DNA of 59,006 nt from a bacterium (GTDB lineage Bacteria; Bdellovibrionota_C; UBA2361; RFPC01), in the NCBI GenBank assembly GCA_009926305.1, contig RFPC01000007.1:1-59006 (forward strand), read 5' to 3'. This document shows positions 1-7,363 of this stretch, piece after piece (position 1 is the stretch's first letter; every line of letters starts with the position of its first letter). Below the pieces are notes generated by a model. The model saw nothing but the letters and a program-made list of their open reading frames with translations. It searched no databases and was not told the DNA's origin. The translations under genes were made by a program, and so were the position numbers.

Positions 1-290
1 TGAACAAGAATCGCAGGAAGAGCTGAGCGTAACTCTGCTCCTTGGAGCGTCATCACGGTGAATTCTCTAGAGAGGGTATCCTTGCTTCCTAAAAAATTTA
101 AGTCTACTGGAGCATCACCCTCTCTCAATGCGCTATCATCTATTACAAGATCATAGGCGTAGTTCTTGCCATCACGCTCGAAAGTAAATTGCAGGTAGCG
201 CAGCGAAGGATGATACGGTTCCTCCCCACCTTTTGACAGACCACCGTGGGGCATAGATACATCGGAGCGTTTTGGCTGCTGTCTGTCCAA
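1..290 (-). CDS. Hypothetical protein, 5' part only (runs off the left edge)
   Basis: An open frame on the reverse strand runs from a TTG start at 290 off the window edge. A good ribosome binding site, GGAGG (complement of 296-300), lies 5 bases before the TTG, which decides this start; an in-frame ATG at 254 is an alternative. The visible ~96 residues begin LDRQQPKRSDVSMPHG and contain no signal peptide or family motif I recognise. The gene diverges from the DUF6502-like unit to the right. Function unknown. Confidence 0.6.
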   Translation of the reverse strand, partial: MDRQQPKRSDVSMPHGGLSKGGEEPYHPSLRYLQFTFERDGKNYAYDLVIDDSALREGDAPVDLNFLGSKDTLSREFTVMTLQGAELRSALPAILV

Positions 291-402
291 AGATACCTCC
301 AATTCATCAATTCATTAATCAAAATAAGATGGTGTTCTAGTACTATCGCGGTTCAGAAGGATTGAATCAACTGGAACTCCTCAAAACGGTCGCAGAGCAT
401 CC

Positions 403-438
403 GTCTCCAGGGCGAATTGGAGACCCTTCAATTTTTTT
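403..438 (+). terminator. Hairpin followed by a T-run, terminator-like or leader element
   Basis: A perfect 7-bp inverted repeat (GTCTCCA at 403-409, TGGAGAC at 418-424, 8-base loop) is followed by ACCCTTCAA-type sequence and then seven Ts at 432-438. It lies in the gap between two divergent genes, so no forward gene inside the window feeds into it. It could be a leader attenuator for the downstream unit or a chance hairpin, since the T-run starts several bases after the stem. Confidence 0.3.
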
Positions 439-528
439 ATATGAGCTATATCAGCTGGTTACCTAAAATATTACTTTTTTTTTGCAATCCTATGCAATAA
501 TGTGATATTTTCACACTATAACATCTTT

Positions 529-1455
529 ATGAACGCTATGGCGAACAAAGAAAAAATTGTGGGTGCAACGGTCAGGCTTCTTTTAAAACCAATAGCGAGA
601 CTATGTATCCGACATTCGTTGAAGCACCAAGAGGTTGTAGAAATGTTAAAAGGCGTACTTGTCCAAGTTGCTCGTGAAGAGCTACAGAAGGAAAAGGATA
701 CACTTCCGAGTGTTAGTAAGATAAGCCTTGCAACAGGAGTCCATAGAAAGGATGTAACACGCCTTGAGCGCACATCGCTGGAATATCGACACCCAGAGAA
801 TATTATCTCCAAAGTCATGACCCAGTGGCAATGCGACCCACGCTTCACAACGAAAGCAGGAAAGCCCCGCTCACTATCGGTCATTGGACAAAACAGCGAG
901 TTCTCAAATCTCGTCGATAGTATTACTGGCTCAAATGTGAGCAGCTATTCAGTGCTCTTTGAAATGGAGCGTGCCGGTATCCTCGAGAAAAAAGGGCAGC
1001 GAGTTAAGCTCCTGGGCAGAGATCTTATTCATTCCGAGGATGTACAAGCAGGACTGTCCGTCATGGCCGCCGATGCGAATGACTTAGTAGCAGCCGTAGA
1101 GAATAATCTCTTTGGAAATCCTAGAATCTCTCACCTTCACCTCAGAACTGAGTTCGATAAAATTCCAGCAGATGAATTAGAACGAGCACGAGAGTGGATC
1201 CTGAACGAAGGAAGCTTGTTTCACAAACGTATACGAAAATTTCTGAGTTCCTTAGATCTTGATTCCGTCCAGTCAGACTCTACGACAATCAGCAAAGTCT
1301 CTACAAAACCTAAAGGTGACCAGACGAATACGCCGATAGCAGACGGGACGATTCAAACTGGGCGAATATCAATTGGCACATTCAGCTTCGACCAATCGCT
1401 TGATGGCGCTATTCCTCAGTCAAAACCAGTAGAGCCAATGGGGGGGCAGTACTGA
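529..1455 (+). CDS. DUF6502-like cytoplasmic protein
   Basis: The N-terminal half resembles DUF6502 proteins: a segment of the type LLLKPIARLCIRHSLKHQEV, then a helix-turn-helix-like stretch with SVSKISLATGVHRKDVTRL. There is no signal peptide or membrane segment, so it should be cytoplasmic. The HTH-like part suggests a DNA-binding or regulatory role, but I know of no established function for the family. The frame is open from a GTG at 502; ATGs at 529 and 538 are more likely starts, though neither has a clear ribosome binding site. The stop overlaps the next start as TGATG at 1453-1457, preceded by a G-rich stretch, so the downstream lipoprotein is probably translationally coupled. The C-terminal ~80 residues are polar and low in complexity. 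Confidence 0.75.
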   Translation: MNAMANKEKIVGATVRLLLKPIARLCIRHSLKHQEVVEMLKGVLVQVAREELQKEKDTLPSVSKISLATGVHRKDVTRLERTSLEYRHPENIISKVMTQWQCDPRFTTKAGKPRSLSVIGQNSEFSNLVDSITGSNVSSYSVLFEMERAGILEKKGQRVKLLGRDLIHSEDVQAGLSVMAADANDLVAAVENNLFGNPRISHLHLRTEFDKIPADELERAREWILNEGSLFHKRIRKFLSSLDLDSVQSDSTTISKVSTKPKGDQTNTPIADGTIQTGRISIGTFSFDQSLDGAIPQSKPVEPMGGQY

Positions 1456-2351
1456 TGAATATTCTAAACAGAACAGTATCGCGTATTCTTGTCATGAGCT
1501 GTGTTCTCCTGACCCTTTTTGCTGTTATTGGATGTGGTGGGGGCACTCAAGGAACTGGTGGCATCGCCATTGAAGGTCGAATCCTCAAAACAGATGGGAC
1601 AGCGCTAGCGAATACAAAAGTAACCGTAGCGCAAACAGGGGATAGTACAACTACCGATGCGAATGGAGACTTCTCTCTTACTGCAAAAGTCACTGGCACA
1701 ACCAGCCTGCTAGTTGAATCGGATACAGTAAGTACAGAGGTTGCTATCGGAGATATTTCGGCTCAGGCAAGCACTGTCCGCGTCACCATATCAGTAGATG
1801 AAAACGAAAACAGCGGAACCGTTGAAGAGATAGAGATAGAAGAGCGAGATGATAATAGCAACTCAAATGAAAATGCTGGCTCTAATAGTGGCATAGAAGA
1901 CGACGATACCTCTCAAGAGTTCTCAACAGAAGAAGATGATACGTCTCTTGATGAAGACGAAAATGATGATTCGTCCCAAGAAGAATCAAATTCAGGCTCT
2001 TCAAACTCGAATAATAGCGACTCCGATAGCCAAGAGTCCAGCAATAGCGGCTCCAGTAATAGCGGTTCCAGCAATAGCGGCTCCAGTAATAGCGGTTCCG
2101 GAAATGGCGGCTCCGGAAATAGTGAGGTCGAGACATGTGAAGATCAGGACATTATCGGTACGATCAGTGACCTCAATACGGATTCCATCACGGTGAGTGG
2201 CATTACCTTTCTTATTAACACCGAAACACGTGTTGAGGATATCAATGAGAATCCAATTTCTCTTCAATCGCTGACCACAGGTATGAGTGTCCGCGTAAAG
2301 GGAGATTGTATTAATGACATATTGGTAGCCGAGAGAATCAGACTTGTATAA
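1455..2351 (+). CDS. DUF5666-type lipoprotein with carboxypeptidase-regulatory-like domain
   Basis: A lipoprotein signal ends in the lipobox VIGC with Cys27. Residues ~35-115 look like a beta-sandwich of the carboxypeptidase-regulatory type (GRILKTDGTALANTKVTV). Residues ~120-225 are an acidic Ser/Asn/Gly linker with tandem SNSGS repeats. The last ~70 residues (IIGTISDLNTDSITVSGITF onward) match the DUF5666 pattern. The protein is therefore likely anchored in the outer membrane with a flexible linker separating two small beta domains. The start overlaps the preceding stop, and the next gene begins 22 bases downstream and carries the same domain twice. Ligand or partner unknown. Confidence 0.8.
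   Translation: MNILNRTVSRILVMSCVLLTLFAVIGCGGGTQGTGGIAIEGRILKTDGTALANTKVTVAQTGDSTTTDANGDFSLTAKVTGTTSLLVESDTVSTEVAIGDISAQASTVRVTISVDENENSGTVEEIEIEERDDNSNSNENAGSNSGIEDDDTSQEFSTEEDDTSLDEDENDDSSQEESNSGSSNSNNSDSDSQESSNSGSSNSGSSNSGSSNSGSGNGGSGNSEVETCEDQDIIGTISDLNTDSITVSGITFLINTETRVEDINENPISLQSLTTGMSVRVKGDCINDILVAERIRLV
2040..2114 (+). repeat. Five 15-bp in-frame tandem units coding for SNSGS-type repeats
   Basis: The units AGCAATAGCGGCTCC and AGTAATAGCGGTTCC alternate from 2040 to 2099, followed by a diverged copy at 2100-2114. The unit length keeps the frame, so copy number can change the lipoprotein's linker length without disrupting the gene. The alternation suggests that a 30-bp pair was duplicated. 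Confidence 0.8.
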
Positions 2352-2373
2352 CGATTTTATAAGGAGAGAAAAA

Positions 2374-3471
2374 ATGAAACATAAATATTCAAACCTTGCA
2401 AAGAGCGGAATTATAGCACTAAGCAGCTGCTTGTTTTGTTTGCCTTCTTTGGCAGATGAAATAAGGATTTGTGGATACCTACAAACCATTGATCCCTCTC
2501 AAGTTACGGTGAACAACATTAGTTACCCAATAACTGGCGAGACCGAGTTCAAAGATGAAAATGATGTCGTCATTACCGTCTCTGACTTTATAGCAGGCGA
2601 ACTCATTAAAGTTGAGATTGAAGAAGGAGTTGTTGATGAAGTAGAAAAGGAAGACGGTACTTCATGTTCAAGTGATGAAAATAGCGGACTAGACGACAAT
2701 AGCGAGGATGATAACAGCGAAGATGACAACAATCTGTCAGGACCAAAGACTCGAATTTGCGGAGCAGTCGATGCCATTAATTCTCAAGAGATAACGGTAA
2801 AAGGAGTTACATATCCATTTACCTCCTCTACCGAGTTTGAATCACTCTCAGGAGCGGCCATCTCGCCTGAGGCTTTTACTGTCGGAGATTACGTAAAATT
2901 AAAACTGATTTCTGGTATCCTCGACGAGGTGGAGCAAGAAAATGATGTTAGCTGCAAAGCCTATAAGCAATCGAAAAAAGCAAAAAAGCGCGGTGACGAA
3001 AATTCAAGCAAGGTAAGACAAACCAAGAATCGAGCAACTACTACCTCAACGCTATCGAGTGTAACAGGCAAAGCAAGATATCGCTCCGAGGCAAGATCCA
3101 AAGAGGGTCGTGATCCTAAAGTAGATTCTCGATTTGTGATCAACATCGGAGTCTTAGTAGGTCAAGAGCAGCCAATCCTTCAGACTGAAGAACAAGCAGC
3201 TCAGTTAAGCCTTCAGGCATTTATCACACGCAATGGCAGTCATATTGCGGTCTGTACATTAGCATTTGACGAAGTAAACGACCTCGGTAAGGCAGAGTAC
3301 AAAGTAAAGCTTCGGGAAAAACGCGGAACCCTTCGAGAAAAGAAAGGTATATGCAGCATTGACCCATCATCTCCGGACGGTGTCTCTGGACTACCAACTG
3401 TTCAAGATGGTGACATTGTAACGGTATACAATACCGATGGACTCGTAGAATTTATCAAGATGAGCTTCTAA
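2374..3471 (+). CDS. Exported protein with two DUF5666-type domains
   Basis: The ATG at 2374 follows a strong AAGGAGAG at 2361-2368 and opens a signal peptide ending near LPSLADE, so the upstream TTG frame extension is not used. Two homologous domains follow: one begins RICGYLQTIDPSQVTVN (about residues 31-95) and the other RICGAVDAINSQEITVK (about 125-190), joined by an acidic Asp/Asn/Ser linker. A third, Lys/Arg-rich and then mixed region fills residues ~195-365. It is predicted to be periplasmic or secreted. It is the last gene of the DUF6502-DUF5666 unit and is followed by a clear terminator. Function unknown. Confidence 0.75.
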   Translation: MKHKYSNLAKSGIIALSSCLFCLPSLADEIRICGYLQTIDPSQVTVNNISYPITGETEFKDENDVVITVSDFIAGELIKVEIEEGVVDEVEKEDGTSCSSDENSGLDDNSEDDNSEDDNNLSGPKTRICGAVDAINSQEITVKGVTYPFTSSTEFESLSGAAISPEAFTVGDYVKLKLISGILDEVEQENDVSCKAYKQSKKAKKRGDENSSKVRQTKNRATTTSTLSSVTGKARYRSEARSKEGRDPKVDSRFVINIGVLVGQEQPILQTEEQAAQLSLQAFITRNGSHIAVCTLAFDEVNDLGKAEYKVKLREKRGTLREKKGICSIDPSSPDGVSGLPTVQDGDIVTVYNTDGLVEFIKMSF

Positions 3472-3482
3472 AGGTCATCATC

Positions 3483-3520
3483 GGATGGGGCGTCCCCCAA
3501 CGCCCCATCCACTTTTCTTT
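3483..3520 (+). terminator. Intrinsic terminator after the DUF5666 unit
   Basis: An 11-bp perfect stem (GGATGGGGCGT at 3483-3493, ACGCCCCATCC at 3500-3510) with a 6-base loop is followed by ACTTTTCTTT. It starts 12 bases after the stop of the exported DUF5666-type protein and separates that unit from prfC. Confidence 0.9.
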
Positions 3521-3632
3521 ACCCTGTTCAGATATCTCCCCCTTTCCCTGTCTTAGTTCTTCCTTATTCTCCGCATCCCATTGCCTCGCGTCCCCCTATC
3601 ACGATACAACCATAGAGTGAAAGGACGCATGT

Positions 3633-5255
3633 ATGTCAGATAATCAAAATATTCAGTCGGAGATTGAACGGCGCCGAACCTTCGCTATTATCAGTCATCC
3701 TGATGCGGGAAAGACAACCTTAACCGAGAAACTACTCCTTTATGCGGGCATGATTCGCACTGCCGGAATGGTTCATGCGAGAAAACAACAACATAACACC
3801 TCCTCAGATTGGATGCAGATGGAGCAAGAACGGGGGATCTCGATCACTGCTTCTGCGATGCAGTTCATTTATAAAGATACGGTGATTAATGTTCTTGATA
3901 CACCAGGACACCAGGACTTCTCTGAAGACACCTATCGAACACTGACCGCTGCTGATAGCGCTGTAATGGTAATCGATGCAGCAAAGGGCGTAGAGCCCCA
4001 AACCCTCAAACTTTTTAAAGTTTGTAGAATGCGGGGCATTCCGATTCTTACCTTCATTAATAAGCTCGATCTTCCAAGCCAAGAACCGATCGATCTTCTC
4101 GCTGAACTAGAGGAGGCACTGGGCATCCAATCCTCACCCCTGTTTTGGCCAATCGGACAAGGAGAGGACTTCGTTGGGGTATATGATCTGAGAAGAGATA
4201 CCGTCCTCCTTTTTTCGCGGTCAGAAAAAGGTGGGGCCGCAGCAGCACATATGGAACAGTGCACTCTTACGGAATTGAAACAAAAATCGATTCAACCTGA
4301 GGTGCTCAACACATTCTTTGAATCATTAGAACTCATTCGAGAGGCTGGAAATCCCTTCAATCATGAAGAGTTTCTCCATGGAAACCTGACTCCAGTTTTC
4401 TTTGGCTCTGCACTGACAAATTTTGGGATCGAGCCATTCTTCGACTCTTTTTCAGAGCTTGCACCGACTCCCACTTCTCGCAAAGCCTTCGCTACTTCGC
4501 AGAAGGGAGAAATTCTTGAAGAGCAGATCCTTGTTCATCCTGCTCATGAACCATTTAGCGGTTATGTTTTTAAGATCCAGGCAAACATGGATTTAAAGCA
4601 TCGAGATAGCATGGCATTCATCCGAGTATGTTCTGGGAAATTCGAGCGAGATCTCGTGATTAAGAATCGACGCCTAAAGAAAGATGTGCGTCTATCTCGT
4701 TCACACAATATGTTCGGAGGCGAACGTCAGACTGTAAATGCTGCTTACCCAGGAGATATTATCGGGGTTGTTAATCCAGGGGTTTTTACCATTGGAGATA
4801 CCGTCTCTGTATCTGGCAGATTTTCCTATCCGCCCCTTCCAAAGTTTCCCCCTGAAGTAGTGTGTCGGCTTAGTCCCACAGATGCTTTAAAGCGGAAAGC
4901 TTTTGAAAAGGGCATGAATCAATTTCGTAGTGAGGGGGCAGTACTTATCTTGGAACCTCTCTCCTCCTCTGTTCAAGGGCCATTGGTTGCTGCAGTGGGA
5001 CCGCTTCAATTCGAAGTACTCGAATTTCGCTTAAAAACCGAGTATGGCGTCGAAACAAGACGAGAATCAATGCCATATCAACATGGCGTCTGGTTACTGG
5101 GTGATATTACTGGTTTCGACAAGCCTTCGGGAGCACTCCTTGCAGAAGACCGTGACGGTGAAAAGATTATGCTACATACCAGTAGCTGGGAGCGACAACA
5201 CGCTGCTGAGCGAAATCCCAATGTCGAGTTCGCAGATTTTCTATCTGTTACATAG
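3633..5255 (+). CDS. prfC: Peptide chain release factor 3
   Basis: This 540-residue translational GTPase removes RF1 or RF2 from the ribosome after peptide release. The G1 P-loop is SHPDAGKTTLTEKL (residues ~21-34), G3 is DTPGHQDFSEDTYRTL, and G4 is NKLD. The family insert and C-terminal EF-G-like domains are present, and the length is that of bacterial RF3. The ATG at 3633 follows AAGGA (3621-3625) at normal spacing. It appears to be transcribed alone, between the terminator on its left and a small gene ~100 bases to the right. Confidence 0.95.
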   Translation: MSDNQNIQSEIERRRTFAIISHPDAGKTTLTEKLLLYAGMIRTAGMVHARKQQHNTSSDWMQMEQERGISITASAMQFIYKDTVINVLDTPGHQDFSEDTYRTLTAADSAVMVIDAAKGVEPQTLKLFKVCRMRGIPILTFINKLDLPSQEPIDLLAELEEALGIQSSPLFWPIGQGEDFVGVYDLRRDTVLLFSRSEKGGAAAAHMEQCTLTELKQKSIQPEVLNTFFESLELIREAGNPFNHEEFLHGNLTPVFFGSALTNFGIEPFFDSFSELAPTPTSRKAFATSQKGEILEEQILVHPAHEPFSGYVFKIQANMDLKHRDSMAFIRVCSGKFERDLVIKNRRLKKDVRLSRSHNMFGGERQTVNAAYPGDIIGVVNPGVFTIGDTVSVSGRFSYPPLPKFPPEVVCRLSPTDALKRKAFEKGMNQFRSEGAVLILEPLSSSVQGPLVAAVGPLQFEVLEFRLKTEYGVETRRESMPYQHGVWLLGDITGFDKPSGALLAEDRDGEKIMLHTSSWERQHAAERNPNVEFADFLSVT

Positions 5256-5361
5256 GTTGATTCCTATGACAGTCGTTCAAAAGCTCCCTTGGGGGAATTT
5301 CATTCCAGTGAAATGCCTCAAAAGATAAACTCCTCCAGCTATTCTTCCGATAAATAAGTAT

Positions 5362-5610
5362 ATGATCACGAACAGTCTTTCACCATCTGCAACCGCCCTT
5401 CATGCCGTTCATCGAGACTTGCAAGCTCTCGCTGAGAAAGTTGCGCAGGTAGGTCGTGCGAGCATCATAGATTCACCGTCTCTAGAAACTCCATCACTTG
5501 CTGACTCACTCATTGGGATTAAGGGCGATACGATTTCCATTCGTGCGAATTTAAAGGCGCTCGATTATGTCAATACTATTGAAAGTACACTTCTCGATAT
5601 TTTCGCTTAA
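5362..5610 (+). CDS. Small flagellar rod/hook-like protein (82 aa)
   Basis: The protein has the two ends of an axial flagellar protein and nothing between. Residues ~6-30 (PSATALHAVHRDLQALAEKV) resemble the N-terminal helix of rod and hook proteins. Residues ~50-82 (IRANLKALDYVNTIESTLLD) match the C-terminal helix of FlgB/FlgC/FlgE-type proteins, which normally reads like EANLKVIKTADEMLGTLLDI. It is shorter than FlgC (~130-140 aa). No flagellar genes flank it. It may be a mini-FlgC-like structural protein or a decayed paralogue; assignment by eye only. Confidence 0.5.
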   Translation: MITNSLSPSATALHAVHRDLQALAEKVAQVGRASIIDSPSLETPSLADSLIGIKGDTISIRANLKALDYVNTIESTLLDIFA

Positions 5611-5712
5611 AGTTTGTTCTACAGTCTCTCGACTCATTCGCCGCTCTCATGGTACAAAAGGGTATCAAGAGTTTGTTGGGCCTAACCAGCACCTTAGGAA
5701 TGGAGAGATACT

Positions 5713-6225
5713 ATGGCGACAATCACCTTAAAAGGTACACCGTACAATACATCAGGAGACCTAATCTCAGAAGGTCAGGCTGTCGGTGAATTTCAACTTA
5801 CCAACTCAAGCCTTGAGCCTGTCACTCTAAAATCGCTGGCGGGTGATAAAATCATTTTAAATTGTTTTCCGAGTATTGATACGCCTGTTTGTGCAAATTC
5901 AGTTCGTAAATTCAATGAGGAAGCAGGAGCTCTTGAAGGCGTTAAAGTGCTTTGCGTTTCTCAAGACCTTCCTTTTGCTCTCAATCGCTTTTGTAGTGGT
6001 GAGGGAATTGAGGATGTTATTCCAGCCTCCGCATTTCGAGATCATGAATTAGGGGAAAAGCTCGGAATACTAATCACTGATGGCCCACTGCAAGGACTTT
6101 TTGCTCGTGCGGTGATTGTTCTGAATGCAGAGGGAACAGTTCTTTACTCGCAACTCGTTCCCGAAATTGCCCAAGAGCCAGACTATGAAGCTGTGCTCAG
6201 TGCTGTAAAAAGCTCAGTGCTGTAA
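5713..6225 (+). CDS. tpx: Thiol peroxidase (Tpx family peroxiredoxin)
   Basis: The 170-residue protein reduces hydrogen and alkyl hydroperoxides using thioredoxin. The peroxidatic cysteine is Cys60 in PSIDTPVCANSV and the resolving cysteine is Cys94 in NRFCSGEGIE, the spacing expected for atypical 2-Cys Tpx. Length matches the family. GGAGAG precedes the ATG at 5713. The 3' end is altered by a 17-bp tandem duplication covering the stop codon, which changes only the last few residues. Confidence 0.93.
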   Translation: MATITLKGTPYNTSGDLISEGQAVGEFQLTNSSLEPVTLKSLAGDKIILNCFPSIDTPVCANSVRKFNEEAGALEGVKVLCVSQDLPFALNRFCSGEGIEDVIPASAFRDHELGEKLGILITDGPLQGLFARAVIVLNAEGTVLYSQLVPEIAQEPDYEAVLSAVKSSVL

Positions 6226-6229
6226 AAAG
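6196..6229 (+). repeat. 17-bp perfect tandem duplication across the tpx stop codon
   Basis: CTCAGTGCTGTAAAAAG occurs at 6196-6212 and again at 6213-6229 with no gap. The present frame stops inside the second copy and ends in KSSVL. Removing one copy would give an ending of SAVKSC and stop at the TAA now at 6233-6235. Because 17 is not a multiple of three, the copy number determines the C-terminus. Confidence 0.85.
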
Positions 6230-6530
6230 CTGCTAAGAGATATAAATTACGAGACGCTACTCTCGTTCAATGTTTCTTACTACCCGTGAGAGTTGTAACG
6301 CACAGCTCTAGTGCGCCGTTTCATGAATGGCACCCGTACTTTTTGTACATGCTGCTCAAGTGATTGTTCGGCGGTTCTTTCCGTTAAACCATCAAAGGAG
6401 CCGCATCACCATAACCTGTTGGATTCATGCCATATTATGGCAATAACGGTATTTCTTTTGCTTACCGAACCAGTACCCTTACACTAAAGCTTGCTTAGAA
6501 AAACTTCCTTAGTAACTTCTGGTGACAAAT
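6226..6530. other. Intergenic gap with no gene seen
   Basis: About 300 bases between tpx and the SH3-like protein hold no convincing reading frame, tRNA-like T-loop or terminator. A promoter for the next gene is expected here, but I see no clear -35/-10 pair. Confidence 0.5.
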
Positions 6531-7343
6531 ATGTGCGTAAAAAACCTTTTGATCATCTCTCTTTCTCTTATATCGGCGATGTCCAGTATGTCGACCGTAG
6601 TCCTCGCTGATGGCTCTTTCCCGTCAGAGAACTCAGTAAGTGGCTATGCTCGACTAGAACGTGAAATTGAACAAGACCAGGAAAAGAGCATCAATGCACA
6701 ACATCATAACAGTCGTTATTACTCTACCTCCCAACAACAATATGAGGCAGATGCAGTTCTCTTATACCGACAAAATAGTGAGCTTCAAGCTCTTGCTCAA
6801 GAATTTCAAGAACTCGAAAAAGCAAGTTTTAGAATCGAACAGCTCTTACATGAGTTAGAAGAGAGCAAATTACGAGTGGCGAGAGCAGAGAATAGGCACG
6901 CTTCAACTGATGCACTTCCAATAGATAATGAGCAGGTGGATTCCGCCGGTATTATCGAGCAAAAAGCATTTGATATACCCCTCACTCAAATCGAGGAGGA
7001 TCATCGTGCCGACCGCGTGCGACAAGAGGAGCTCTTGTTTGTAGACAAACGTATTGGTGTAGAGATGCCAATAGCGATCGTTCGAGTGCCCGCAGCACCA
7101 CTGCTTGCCGGTCCTACTCCAGAACGAGAAGCACTTTACAGAGCGAAGGAGGGTGAGATAGTTGCTATTGAAAGACGATTTGAGGAATGGTACCGCGTGA
7201 TCCACGAGAGTGGTATCAGAGGCTGGATTTCAGCGGACGAACTTCTATTCGGACCAGATAGCCGTTCGCTTCCCGGAAAGATTGTTCGAATTCATGGTTA
7301 TGATATCTCGAGTGATCGAAACGATTGGGAACCTGCGAGTTGA
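6531..7343 (+). CDS. Exported protein with coiled coil and SH3-like domain
   Basis: The ATG at 6531 opens a signal peptide (LLIISLSLISAMSSMS, cleavage likely after VVLA); an upstream GTG at 6522 is in frame but adds only three residues. Residues ~60-125 are rich in Glu, Gln and Leu and should form a coiled coil. Residues ~185-255 resemble a bacterial SH3 domain (VPAAPLLAGPTPEREALYRA, then EEWYRVIHESGIRGWISADE). Such domains usually bind peptidoglycan or proteins in the periplasm. Partner unknown. It converges with the photolyase gene. Confidence 0.7.
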   Translation: MCVKNLLIISLSLISAMSSMSTVVLADGSFPSENSVSGYARLEREIEQDQEKSINAQHHNSRYYSTSQQQYEADAVLLYRQNSELQALAQEFQELEKASFRIEQLLHELEESKLRVARAENRHASTDALPIDNEQVDSAGIIEQKAFDIPLTQIEEDHRADRVRQEELLFVDKRIGVEMPIAIVRVPAAPLLAGPTPEREALYRAKEGEIVAIERRFEEWYRVIHESGIRGWISADELLFGPDSRSLPGKIVRIHGYDISSDRNDWEPAS

Positions 7344-7363
7344 CTGAAGATGCTGTGAACATG

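Noticed and set aside
1882-2489. Long frames antisense or shifted within the lipoprotein gene
   Set aside because: They arise from the 15-bp repeat read in other frames and have no ribosome binding site or family features.
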